Of a DNA stretch of 64,000 nucleotides, positions 21,134 to 32,920 are shown piece after piece; position 1 is the stretch's first letter; every line of letters begins with the position of its first letter. Location: NCBI GenBank assembly GCA_030562195.1, contig JAUJPP010000005.1, positions 38,799,106-38,863,105 of the forward strand, given 5' to 3'. Source of the stretch: Nipponacmea schrenckii (lineage: Eukaryota; Mollusca; Gastropoda; Lottiidae). Made by a program: the position numbers and the translations under genes. The notes under the pieces are model-generated. The model worked only from the letters and a program-made list of their open reading frames with translations, was not told the DNA's origin and did not search any database.

Positions 21134-22858
21134 AGTATGTTGCCGTCACCCCTGTCCGTCCGACCGTCGGTCCGTCCACATTTGTTGTATCCACAATAGA
21201 GGCTACAGTTTTTATCCGATCTTAATGAAACTTGGTATACATGTATATATTTATGATATCTCGGTCAAGTTCAAAAATGGAAATTATCGGATGAACGGTT
21301 TTTGAGTTATAGCCTTTGACTTAGTAAAAACGAGTCAAATTTGGGTCGATCCACAATAGAAGCTACAGTTTTTATCTGATCTTAATGAAACTTGGTATAC
21401 ATGTATATATTGATGATATCTCAGTCAAGTTCGAAAATGGAAATTATTGAATGAACGGATTTTTAGTTATTACCCTTGACTTCGTAAAAACGCGTCAAAT
21501 TTGGGTTGTATCCACGATAGAGGCTACAGTTTTTATCCGATCTTAATGAAACTTGGTATACATGTATATATTGATGATATCTCGGTCAAGTTCAAAAATG
21601 GAAATTATCGCATGAACGGTTTTTTAGTTATTGCCCTTGACTTAGTAAAAACGCGTCAAATTTGGGTTGTATTGTAACAGTGCTTACCGTCTGACTAAAT
21701 CTTTTAGGGACACTCGTAATTATTTGCCATTGACTATTAATTATACTTAAGCTGTTATAATTAAGCTGTATTAATTTATTATCTATTTTATATTAATTAT
21801 TTAATATGCTCTATTGGTTAATAACCATCATTGTCTATGCCTGTTACTAACCCCCTATTGTTTCAATTACACTATAAATATTGTTTCTATATTATTGTAT
21901 ATCAGATTTGAATATTCCAGCTCAGTTAACATACAGTTGGCTATCCAATGTATGTTTATATCGTTCTACTTAATAAACCCGTTCGTTATTTCTAAAGGGC
22001 CTTCAGTGTTATTTGTTACCAAACATCAAGAATCTACATCCCTACATTCATATAGAGGTCTCACTTCTGTAGTATCCACGATACAGGCTACAGTTTTTAT
22101 ACGATCGTAATGAAACTTGGTATACATGGATATATTAAGGATATCTCGGTCAAGTTCGAAAATGGAAATTATCGCATGAACGGTTTTTGAGTTATTGTCT
22201 TTGACTTAATTAAAAACGCGTCAAATTTGGGTTGTACCCACAATAGAGACTACAGTTTTTATCTGATCTTAATGAAACTTGGTATACATGCATATATTAA
22301 TGATATCTCGGTCAAGTTCGGAAATGGAAATTATTGAATGAACGGATTTTGAGTTATTGCCTTTGACTTGGTAAAACGCGTAAAATTTGGGTTGTATCCA
22401 CGATAGAGGCTACAGTTTTTATCCGATCTTAATGAAACTTGGTATACATGTATATATTGATGATATCTCGGTCAGTTTCATTTACGATTGAACGGATTTT
22501 GAGTTATTGCCCTTGACTTAGTAAAAACGCGTCAAATTTGGTTTGTATCCACGATAGAGTTTTTATTGAATGAACGGATTTTGAGTTATTGCCTTTGACT
22601 TGGTAAAACGCGTAAAATTTGGGTTGTATCCACGATAGAGGCTACAGTTTTTATCCGATCTTAATGAAACTTGGTATACATGTATATATTGATGATATCT
22701 CGGTCAGTTTCATTTACGATTGAACGGATTTTGAGTTATTGCCCTTGACTTAGTAAAAACGCGTCAAATTTGGTTTGTATCCACGATAGAGGCTAAAGTT
22801 TTTATCCAATCTTAATGAAACTTGGTATGCATGTATGGAAATTATCGAATGAACAGAT
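21134..22858 (+). mobile_element. Pearl-like tandem-repeat element, copy A1 (interrupted)
   Basis: Begins at a GCCGTCACCCCTGTCCGTCCG block, then carries tandem units of about 161 bp with the landmarks GGCTACAGTTTTTATC, CTTAATGAAACTTGGTATACATG, GATATCTCGGTCAAGTTC and GAGTTATTGCC. The units are interrupted by a 399-bp solo LTR and end where a second element begins. There is no ORF. The architecture (short unique ends, core of about 160-bp tandem repeats, no coding) resembles the non-autonomous pearl/Helentron-type elements of bivalves; the class assignment is inferred. Confidence 0.7.
21673..22071. mobile_element. Solo LTR with 4-bp target duplication GTAT
   Basis: The tandem-unit consensus GGGTTGTATCCACG is split so that GTAT appears on both sides (21,669-21,672 and 22,072-22,075). 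The 399-bp insert starts TGTAACAG, ends CTTCTGTA and includes AATAAACC near 21,972. This fits a solo LTR left by recombination between the LTRs of a full retroelement. It differs from the Gypsy LTRs at 218 and 12,811. Orientation is set only by the AATAAA. Confidence 0.8.
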
Positions 22859-24276
22859 TTTTATACGCCCACATGAATATGTGGACGTATATTGTCGTCG
22901 CCCCTGTCCGTCGGTCTGTCGGTCCGTCAACATTTGTTGTAGACACTATAGAATTTTTAATGGTGTGAGCATTGGTATTGATAAGACGGCAGTCAAGTTC
23001 GATTTGGACGATTTTTCGATAAACGGTTTTTGAGTTATTGCCCTTGACTTATTTACATCACGTCAAAATTTATTGTTGATGCAATAGAAGCTACAATTTT
23101 CAATGCATGTGAATGAAACTTGGTATGAGCATTGGAATTGATAAGGCGGTGGTCAATGGATTTTAATGAAACTTGGTGTGAGCATTGGAATTGATAAGAC
23201 GTCGGTCAAGTTCGAATTTGAAGATTTTTCGATGAACTGTTTTTGAGTTTTGCCCTTGACTTATTTACATCACGTCAAAATTTATTGTTGATGCAATAGA
23301 AGCTACAATTTTCAATGCATTTGAATGAAACTTGGTTTGAGCATTGGAATTGATAAGACGGTGGTCAAGTTCGATTTGGACGATTTAGTTTTGGAGTTAT
23401 TGCCCCTGCCTCTATATTTGTTGTAGACAAAATAGAAGCTACAATTTTCAATGGATTTAAATGAAAGTTGGTGTTAGCATTGGAATTGATAAGACGACGG
23501 TCAAGTTTGAATTTGAAAATTTTGCGAACAACAGGTTTTTAGTTATTGCCCTTTTATTGTGGATTCAATAGAAGCTACAATTTTCAATGGGTTTTGATGA
23601 AACTTGGTGTGAACATTGGAATTGATAAGACAACAGTCGAGTTCGAATTTGGCAATTTTTTTGATGAACAGTTTTTGAGTTATTGCCCTTGAAGTAGTAA
23701 AATCTTGTCAAAATTTTAGTTTCGGTGCAATAAATCCTCCAATTTTCAGAGGATTTTCATGAAACTTTGTGTGAGCATTGGAATTGATTAGACCTCAGTC
23801 AAGTTTGAATTTGACAGTTTTCAATGAATTTTTTTGAGTTATTGCCCTTGACTTCGTGAAATTGTGTCAAGATTCTATTGTGGTTTTTTAAATAAGAAGC
23901 TTTAATTTTCAAAGGATTTTGATGGAATTTGTGTAAGCATCAGAATAGATAAGACATTAGTAAAGTTGAATTTCCGACTTTTTTAACGAATGGTTTTTGA
24001 TTTATTGCCCTTGACTTAGTAATATTGCGTCAAAAATATTTGTGGGTGCAAAAAAAGCTACAATTTTGTAATAGAATTGATGAAACTTGGTATGAGTATT
24101 GAAATAGATAAGATGGTGGTCAAGTTTTAATTTGACGATTTTCCATGAACAGTTTTTGAGTTTTTGCCCTTGACTTTAATATCCATTTAGTGAAAGTTTT
24201 TGAGTCATTGCTCAATTTATTTTTCAAATTAAATGCTGCCAGTGGGCGTATTTTACCTTGCCTGGCAAGCTATCTT
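22859..24276 (+). mobile_element. Pearl-like tandem-repeat element, copy A2 (both ends present)
   Basis: Left end TTTATACGCCCACATGAATATG; right end GTGGGCGTATTTTACCTTG followed by CCTGGCAAGCTATCTT. The TACGCCCAC and GTGGGCGTA blocks form subterminal inverted repeats, and CTTGCC-T-GGCAAG is a small palindrome near the right end. The core holds diverged units with TTGATAAGACGGTGGTCAAGTTC and GAGTTATTGCCCTTGAC phrases. No ORF. Confidence 0.75.
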
Positions 24277-24281
24277 TTATT
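24276..24281 (-). terminator. Polyadenylation signal of the LamG/PAN gene at a mobile-element boundary
   Basis: AATAAA on the minus strand 45 bp past the stop codon. It abuts the right terminus of the pearl-like element ending at 24,276. Confidence 0.55.
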
Positions 24282-24325
24282 AACAGATACATGAGGGACA
24301 TTCGTCATTATTAAAACTCGACCAT

Positions 24326-27300
24326 CTAAAATTGTGAGACGAAATAATCAGTACCATCAACTGAATTAAAATGTTGGGTTGTCACAAAATCATAAAGTGA
24401 ACATTGTCTCCCACCCATGGTGAAAGATCTGCAGAATTCAGTTTTGACGCAGTTACTTGAACATCGACTTAAATCTGTAGTCGAGATGATATTGAATGGT
24501 TTGATATTCATATTAGGTATTGAATCTCGCTGCAGTCTGATAAACATCTGACTCTTCAAGGATGGTTTTTTATCACACATATTGCCTGAAAGAGAAAGTA
24601 AACGTATGTAGTCATTAATAATGCATTGAATACAAAAACATTTGGACTTATTAGGTCACTCGAATTAATAAAAAAGCTGATCCAAATTCTGAATGTGAAA
24701 TGTTATGTTAAATCAGAAAGCCAAACAGTTTTTTTTTACATAAAGGCTGCAACCTAGAGGAATAGTTAGTTTTCATTTGCATTACTAGTAAATAGTAGGT
24801 AGGAAGTCAAGCAGGGTTCCTTTTACTTGTACACAATCCAACCAAAGTCACTTCTATAATGCAAGTAAAGTAGCTACTGCAATCAAGGCAATAAGATAAA
24901 CCTCGTAATATTTTCCTGAAAAACATCAACTTACCATGGCACTGAATCTATGAATAAAGGATATATTCACTAGAAACTTAAAGTTTTTAAAATGTACTAG
25001 TGTATAAAACGTTGTTAGTACAACTATATTTAAGTTGGGCCAGTACAAAGCAAATAAACAGGGTCGTATTCAATATAAGTCATTAATTAGATATACTATT
25101 TTATAAATAATATTGTTTGACGAAAAAAACAAACATAAGCAGCTATCAATAATTAAAAACTGGTCGATACCTTCGAGGTTGCGTTCGACTTTACAATGTT
25201 CGAAATGCCATGCAGGAGGGCATACAAATTTAGAACAGAATTTCTCATTATATATTGTCTCCCTCTTTTTCCCGACCGTAACAATAAGGTTACTTGAAAC
25301 TATTGGCGATTTTTTGAGAGAAGGAGCCGTGGTATAGAACATCGCATTGTTCCAATACTTATCATACTTGATGTATGTACATGTACAACGTCTTTAAAAC
25401 GTAATTAAAATATACAAACATACAAAACATATCTTATTCAATTCTAAGAAAGCCCTTTAATCAGAACCATTAATTGGACATCGATACGCAAGCAGAATAA
25501 TATACAATAGCACCTGCATTCGGCGACAAATCAAGGGAATATTCAAAAACGGTCGCTGAATGAAGGTGGTCTCTTATGAGGGGAACTGCCAGACCATTTT
25601 GTTTTGTCAATCTAAATATGATAGGACCTTACTTTTACTCATACGTGTGTAGTCGGGGTTTTCTTTACCTTAAATCATAAAATATCATTCTTCGGACTTT
25701 ATTGCGGTCGCTTATAGAAGGTGGGCCTTTAATAAAGGTGGTCGTGTGAGCAGGATATACTGTATGTACTTCTATGCAGCAGTGTCATTTGACTTTTAAT
25801 TGAAGGAACCTTAGTTTCCTTTAAGTGTATCCTATGTATTAAGAAAGAACTGAGACAGAGAAACTTAATAACTAACCTGATACCACCAGTTGTTTTCCAC
25901 AAATAGTTTTAAGTCGCTCATTAATGATGAATGGATTCAACCACGAGTCGAAAACCAGAAAACATCGCATCTGCCCTTGATAGTTGATTAGATCATTTCC
26001 ACCACCAAGGTACAATGATGCTGTGTCAGAGTCAGTCATAATGGTAGAAATATCACATGTATCAATTACATACATTTCAATACCATCCACAACGACCGAG
26101 AGCTTCTTCGAATCGACGATTCTTTGAATTGAAAACGAATACCAAGTATTGTAAGACAATATTTTCGAAGTTGTAAAAGAAGCGCATTGTCCAGAATCAA
26201 ATAGTTCAACCTGTAACTTTCGGGTTTCTAGAACGGAAACTTTAACTCTGTAGATTCCAGTCCAAAAAAATGGTTTTGATTGAAAGTTTACCTCCAATAT
26301 AGTTCCGTAGGTATTTTCAGACAGATATAAGAACGAAGCAATCGTGAAATCACTCTGAAAATATTTGATGTGAATTCTCGATCGAACGGTAGATGTTATT
26401 GAACCGTCAAAATATATAGCATTATTGGGTAGATCTGGATGCTGGTGAGAAAATCGGAAACATGTTTCTTTGTTTATTGGTTGAACGTTCTTGATAACAT
26501 CACATACATAGTTTATATCATCCAGAGGAAACAGACATACAGGAGTTTCATCAAAACATTCGGGAGCTGCAAAGATAATTCAATTTACATAGCTGATACA
26601 TCAGTATCATTGACCAAATTCACCTGTCTTCTATCACTGATTCTTAGATGTCGGCTCTTTCTATAATTGTGAAGCAGAATTCACCAAGCGTTGGATTGTT
26701 CACCCACCAACAGGGAACTTAAGCTGGGTTTGGATCGTCGTGAGACAGGTTAGTTTTACACATTTTGGATTCACTATGTTTCCCAACCGTAATGAATGGC
26801 AGAACTGGTCTGAGCAATAAGTTTGTTTCTTTGTAGCATACTAATGATTAACATTTATCATCATACAAGGGTTAGAAGTCCAATACACCAAGGTAATATG
26901 ATCCTGTCTAATATTCAGCTCATAAAATTTTGAAATTTAAACGCTTATGTGAGAAATTTTGAAGACAGACTTAGGGTTGATAACCTGCTAGGTTTTGTTC
27001 TTTTCAAAAATATGAAAACATTGAAATGTGTCGCCATAACCGACGAAAGTTTTTTTTTTCGTGATTCAATTACGTCCCATTCTTAAGTAATTCGATTCTA
27101 GGTAAACTCGCTCTAAACTGAAGGTTTACTTACCAACTGGAGGAGGATTTGTCCAGGCAGCATCACAATATGTTTTAATGTCAGAAAAATGGTTGTCAAA
27201 TCCTTCAGAAACGTTGTATAACGATAAGCAAGTCATCATTCCTTTGAATTGGTTCCGAACAGAGGCCACTTGTGGATTACCGAGTCTAAGAATTGCTGGC

Positions 27301-28625
27301 AGAATGAGTTCAATTTGATTATGTCCCATAATACTTTCCATAAGCTTTTCATCTTTATACGACTTGAATTCTCCTGATTCATAGTTGTAGGTAAAGGTTA
27401 GAGTGATCCATGTCTCAAGATCCAGAAAATTTGTTATCCTTATAAATCCTACATTACGGAGATTAAGAGTTAAGTCCCTTTCGGTGATTCTTATTTCCAT
27501 GGATGTGACACCGTCTGAGGTATTGTCTGACAAAAAATGCATGACCGAAAAGGAATCACGTTCGGCATAAAGCTGTAAACTTATCGCAAAGGACTTCATG
27601 TTTGGTCCTGATATGCCAATGTCCACATAAGAGTTGTCAACATCGTCTAAATACAATGCGCCGTATCGTAGATCTGGATTACCAGTCGCGTCAGCTTTAA
27701 AACAGTCTGTTAATTTGGGGAATATGCCATCTTCACCTTTAATAACATCGTAAGAGAACGAAGATTTAGCTAGAGGCCAGAGTGATATTGGAGACGGAAG
27801 CTGACTAGCAACCACTTGCCAAAGTCCAAAACCTATAAAATAGATGAGCCGATTCAGATAATATATTATACATAGAAATCATTAGATGTCCTTGTAGATG
27901 GTCATTGATAGATTTAAGAAGGCAAACACAATATTCTGTTATCACCTAAAGATGCGCTTTTTGTTATCAATCCCCTGTTAGTTAGTGGAATTTTTGGCTT
28001 AAAATCTGCACCATTTTCTAAATGCGAGAATATTAATTTGAATGCAATAATCACATTTATTATATCAAGGAAGTTTGTAAATGCGATTTGGTTGGACTGT
28101 TCAACTGTGAATATGGCCAATCAGAAGCCCCGACAGATATTAAGAAATCAATAAGCTGCTAACGTTAAGGCCTTCAATCGGCTATATTGGCTGGACTCAA
28201 ATCCAAGAAAATCACTGATTTTCATGATAAAAGAAAGATGATCTTTGCATTCAAGGTATAAGACGAAGTTCGTTATAGCTCGACAATGTAAACATGCATG
28301 TGTTCCATCAAACCAAACCACATCCGATTCGTCATCCTTCCTCGATAACAAAACCCATGCTCAGGAAACGTTGCATGTGTACCTACTTTTTTGTCTAGCA
28401 TTCTCCAAAAGACCAAAAACCACAAAGTAATTTTTCCATCACTCATGGAAACGTGTAATAATCTGAAATCTAGCTTGATTTATTGAATTTTATCGATTAT
28501 TGTTTTGTTTTTTGCAATATTTTCAAATTAATTTTGATGCATGAGGTCGTTTATCTAAATTAAAAAAATGTAAAAAATATTACAACTTCGCGTATAAACT
28601 TACATAAAAATAGTGAAGCCACCAT
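24326..28625 (-). CDS. Secreted protein with two LamG-like domains and a C-terminal PAN/Apple-like domain
   Basis: Four coding exons: 28,604-28,625, 27,134-27,832, 25,877-26,566 and 24,326-24,585. The phases (1/2 at each junction) agree and give 556 aa. Exon 1 codes only MVASLFL; joined to exon 2 it gives the signal peptide MVASLFLCFGLWQVVA. Exons 2 and 3 each carry one concanavalin-like LamG domain (about residues 30-230 and 245-465) with YLDDVDNSYVDIG and IYFDGSITSTVRSR strands near their starts and RLGNPQ or LYLGGGNDL near their ends. Exon 4 codes 85 residues with CSSNCVKTEFCRSF and GGRQCSLYDF, typical of a PAN/Apple module. The modules suggest carbohydrate or protein adhesion in extracellular matrix, mucus or shell. 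No orthologue name can be assigned. Confidence 0.88.
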
Positions 28626-28760
28626 AATAAAATTGTTGCAGGTATATCCAAATGCCGCTTCCTTCACGTTTCCCACCGTAAAATGGAATTTAAAACGAAG
28701 CAGCTCACAGCGTCTTGATTTATTATTCGAATCGATCGTTCAAAGCCAAAATCAATTCTA

Positions 28761-28770
28761 GTTATATATA
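28761..28770 (-). promoter_or_regulatory. Possible TATA box of the LamG/PAN gene
   Basis: TATATATAAC on the minus strand, about 135 bp before the ATG. Confidence 0.35.
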
Positions 28771-28913
28771 CATGTAATTCAATCGATCTTAATCATTATG
28801 GAACAAATTTGTGACAAGGGCTATATTTGTATTGCTGATATGGCTGAGTTTAGATCAATTACTGCTGGTCTCTGTAAATAATAGAGATCTAAGACGTTGG
28901 ATATGCTCAGTTC

Positions 28914-29403
28914 TTATACGCCCACACTATAATGTTAAAATATTGGCGATTTTTAGTTAAACAGTTTTTGAGTTATTGCCCTTGTGAACGCCATAGAGTG
29001 TTCACCAGATTGAAATTTTTTGAGTTATGGCTCTTGATTTAGTCAAAATGCGTCAAAATCGGCATGTGAACGGTTTTTGAGTTATCGCTCTTGACTATGT
29101 AAAAATTGACTTGTGGACGCTATAGCCACTACAGTTTTCATCTTATTTGAATAAAATTTAGTGTGATAAATTTTAGGATTGAAATCTTGAACAAGTTCAA
29201 TGATTTTTCAGTAAACTCTGTTTGAGTCATTGCCCTTAACTGAGTCAAAGCACATCAAAATCAGTTTTCATTGGATTTGAATGAAATTTGGTGTAATTAT
29301 ATATCATGGTATATGAGATCTTGAACAAGGCCCAAATAATGTTGGAGTTTAAACTAAATAGAAATATACTTTGAAGTGGACGTATCTTGCTAGGCAACGC
29401 TTG
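28914..29403 (+). mobile_element. Pearl-like tandem-repeat element, short copy B
   Basis: Left end CTTATACGCCCACA and right end GTGGACGTATCTTGCTAGGCAACGCTT, with three diverged units (GTTTTTGAGTTATTGCCCTTG). At about 490 bp it is an internally shortened member of the family. Confidence 0.65.
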
Positions 29404-29686
29404 TAATTTTATCTCAAGGTTGAGCGTGATATTGTGAAGCTTTATAATATGTTCATTCGTACATTGAAAAAGTACAATTCATAGAGCAGGATTTAACATA
29501 AACACAATACAGACAAATATTATTTTACACACAAATAATTAATTAATTCATTTATCATTTCTGAGTCAGTCGTTTCTTCTCTTAGACAATTCATATCAAT
29601 TATGGCACCAGCTATTTGCATATTTTCTGTTATCGGCACTAACTAAACTGTAAAATCTGTTAGGAATTAGTTTTTCAGCGATATTT

Positions 29687-30010
29687 TCATATGATATTTA
29701 TGTTATATAAGGTTAAGATTATTTCATGTATTAGAATCACTGCTGCCAGCATACCACATATTCTGGTACATATATTGTCACTGTTCATTACACCATAGAA
29801 CAATTTTATAAAACGATTTTCTAGTTGAATATCAATATTATAATCATTACATATTTTATGAATTAAATTACCATCATTTTTGTTAGGTTTTAACATTTTC
29901 AAACCTTCATTTATTTCATTTACAGATATATTGTGACTAAATGGACAGATATTGTGACAATCTGGAATTTTCTCGTCTATATAGCATTTTAAAACATGCA
30001 TTTCATCACA
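29687..30010 (-). pseudogene. Relic of a non-LTR retrotransposon reverse transcriptase
   Basis: A minus-strand frame codes an ISVNEINEGLKMLKPNKNDG block, resembling the segment just before the RT palm of CR1/Jockey-type LINEs (where KPxKSDG is usual). The following RT motifs are degenerate and the frame is short, so it is a dead fragment. Confidence 0.5.
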
Positions 30011-30176
30011 GTCTAAGATAAACTGCTAAATAAATATTCATATTTATTCTTAAAAAATGTAACTGATATTCTCTGATGCAAGTTGGCCATTTATATATTA
30101 TTACTGATACAAGTCGATTTACATTTTAGTTTTCGGACTTCTGAACAAAAATCTCAATTTTTGTGACTTGATAGGT

Positions 30177-30191
30177 ACGAAAAATACAAAA
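30177..30191. repeat. Target-site duplication, left, of SINE-A
   Basis: ACGAAAAATACAAAA, identical to 30,564-30,578. Confidence 0.9.
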
Positions 30192-30563
30192 TGAAATGAA
30201 ATGAAATGAATGGAGTTTTACGTCCAACTGTTCTGCACCTTATGGGCTAATGAAGACGGGCAACGCCATGCAGTGTGCAATGAGGGAAATTTTGCCAGGA
30301 CAGCGGCATTAGCCTACTCTTTTTGCGATTTCCAACTGTCGAGGGGTCTTTAACGTGCACAGCCTGTAGCACACGGGGCCTCGGTTTATTGTCCCATCCG
30401 AACGACTAGACGCTTTTTCCATGTCAGTCCCTCCGACCTGCATCACTGACAAGGGGAAACCGGGCTGAAAAATCCGAAAGTTCATCTCGACCTTTGCCGG
30501 GATTCAACCCTGGACCTTCAGGTTAGCGAGCAAGCGTCTAACCCACTGAGCCACCGCGGCTCC
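30192..30563 (-). mobile_element. Full-length tRNA-derived SINE (family SINE-A)
   Basis: 372 bp on the minus strand. The head starts GGAGCCGCGGTGGCTCAGTGG (A box TGGCTCAGTGG), then a B box GGGTTGAATCCC within a CCAGGGTTGAATCCCGGC context, a conserved body (GTGATGCAGGTCGGAGGG, ACAGTTGGAAATCGCAAAAA, CATTGCACACTGCATGGC) and an ATGAA/AAATG repeat tail. It is flanked by an exact 15-bp duplication, so it is a relatively recent insertion made by LINE machinery. At least ten other fragments occur in the window. Confidence 0.93.
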
Positions 30564-30578
30564 ACGAAAAATACAAAA
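30564..30578. repeat. Target-site duplication, right, of SINE-A
   Basis: Exact copy of 30,177-30,191. Confidence 0.9.
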
Positions 30579-31425
30579 GACGGTTACGCTTATCTGTCTT
30601 TATTACCCTTCAAATACGTTCATCAGGCTGTATCTCTTTTATAAATAAGTTCCAAATATCGTTTCAGATTTCCAAAATAGATATTGCTGTAGAGATAATG
30701 GAGCCTGACAATAGAATCAGCATCAACATCAATTTACTAGTCTAATGTGCGTATTGTACTGCGTAATAAAGCTCTTTCAAGAAAGCATGTGACGGTTTGC
30801 TTTTTTATGTACTAATCTTTGGTGCCCACTTGATGTTATGGTTACGATGCCAATATTGTTACCTTTTCAATGAAATGTATATTTTTACTAAAAAGGCTTT
30901 ATTTACAGAACTGTATTCCATTGAAAGCATGACTTTTTTGGTCAAAGTACTGTGCCAAGGGCAATAACTCATAACTGTTCATCAACCCTGGAATAAAGCA
31001 CTCGTCAGAGAACACACCAATACAATAACTGCATATCAATTCAGTACCGACTTCAATCGCTTGAATCTGCATTCTCCGGCAAGCCCAACTTGATAGTTCG
31101 GAGGTGACAGTTCCTTAAGTGCTGTGCAAAAAATTCAGCTTTACAGAAACTGTCGATTATGGTGTAAGTTGCATTAAAGAAACGGATCGGTTGTCGGAAT
31201 TTCTTTTCGAAGGCAAACCATGTTTTCGACCCCCCCCCCCCCTAAGGCCTGGTGAATGCCTCTACAAATCGACGATTAGTAGCACCATATAATAGTTTAA
31301 TATCTCAAACAATAACAACTTTACAATTTACCCTTTGAATCGATCTTTTAAAGTCAAAATCAATTCTTATCTTATACAAAGACTTGTTTTGTATGCCGTA
31401 CAAAAATTAAATTATTAATTTATTC
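30579..31425. other. Intergenic, no gene seen
   Basis: Contains a stray pearl-unit fragment (GTGCCAAGGGCAATAACTCATAACTGTTCATC) near 30,953-30,987 and a C-run at 31,231-31,241. No coding signal. Confidence 0.5.
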
Positions 31426-31429
31426 AAGA

Positions 31430-32920
31430 TTTTGAATTAAAAATATCAAGACCAAGGACAATTGATAAATCTTCATTGTAATATATGCAAGATCTCTGGC
31501 CACCAGTATCTCGTAAACAAGTGAGGAAGAGAAACGAATGAGTGTGTGGTTTTACGAATCTAGTCAAATATCTCATATGCAATAACCACATTTCTTTCTC
31601 ATTGGATGCGATTTGATTTAATTAGATTGTAATCTAGCGAATATTACCTCTCAAAAGAAAGCATGTAAACACTATGGGTTATTATTTCTTTAACAGATTT
31701 TCTGTTGAGTGCTCTCGTTAGTGTACCATCCAATCGAATCGTTACGTGTACAAACTATATCAATTATAACACTTGATAAATAAAATAACTTGATATCGCC
31801 ATATTTGACTGTATTAGGTAGGCTACTTAAAAGTGCATCACAGAAAAGTTCTCAAATATTTCAAGGTAGGTTAGAAACCACACTGACAGTGTGTATTCAC
31901 AGCTTTTTGGGATCTCATCCTACACAGTTAGCAGCACAAAACCGGAACTGGTTAATAATTATATATCTCAGATCATCTGTGATTTGATTGCCATTCAGTT
32001 GTTTATGTTCAGCCCTCACCCAGGCTTTCTCTATAAGAAAATACACTCTTCAACAGTCTACATTGGTGAAACTGTTGAGGATCAGACGGCATATTATAGA
32101 CACCTCTATCCCCTTGGTAAACATGTCTAATATTGGGTTAAAGAAATCTAACAAAACAGAAATTCTTAATATAGTTATTCCTTTAAGCTGCTTAAATTTT
32201 GAATATATAGCATCTTCTTCACACAGCTATTACCAAGAGCATCTTATACCTTGACTGCGATAGCCAAACTTTTTTTGAAGTTTTCTTAATGCATTGATTT
32301 TAATATATTCAAGATTTTGTATTGAAAATAATAAAATCTTTAGACCAGGAACAATTAATAAGCTACATTGTAATATATGCAAGATATCAGACCACCAGTA
32401 TAGGTGAAGGTTGAACCATTCAGGTGTTTGCTCTTACACTCACACGCATCCTTACAGTGTCCATCGTATCCGAAAACATGTTTTTGACATGCGTGGAAGA
32501 AAAAAGAATGTGGGTGTTGTTTGGACAAGATGCACAATGTCCAGCTATTACGAACCTAGTCCCATGTTATTCATTTAAGCTGTTTAATTTTCGAATATAT
32601 AGCATCTTCTTCACACAGCTATTACCAAGAGCATCTTATACCTTGACTGCAATAGCCTAAATTTCTTGAAGTTTTCTAAATGCAGTGATTTGATTGGACT
32701 TTATGTTAGGGAATGCAGTCAATCACAGACTTTGATTGCACACGCAGACAAATTCTTCACAATCTTTCTGTCAAAGCCTTTGATAGGTTGTATATCCTAG
32801 CGTACTATCCAATCAAATAACAATCATCCATAATTCTGAAAGGTTGCTATTGCAGTCAAGGTATTAGATGCATTTTGTAATAGCATGACATTGTGAAGAA
32901 GATGGATATAACATTTATAA
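31430..32920. repeat. Segmental repeats near the 3' end of SMG8
   Basis: 31,430-31,500 resembles 32,305-32,405 (CATTGTAATATATGCAAGAT and flanks). 32,184-32,290 is repeated at 32,572-32,685 (GAATATATAGCATCTTCTTC and ACCAAGAGCATCTTATACC). The second block also appears inverted at about 32,847-32,915, overlapping the end of the last SMG8 exon. Confidence 0.75.

Noticed and set aside
21814..22110. 98-residue open frame within the solo LTR
   Set aside because: It crosses the LTR end into tandem-repeat DNA and has no domain; chance frame.
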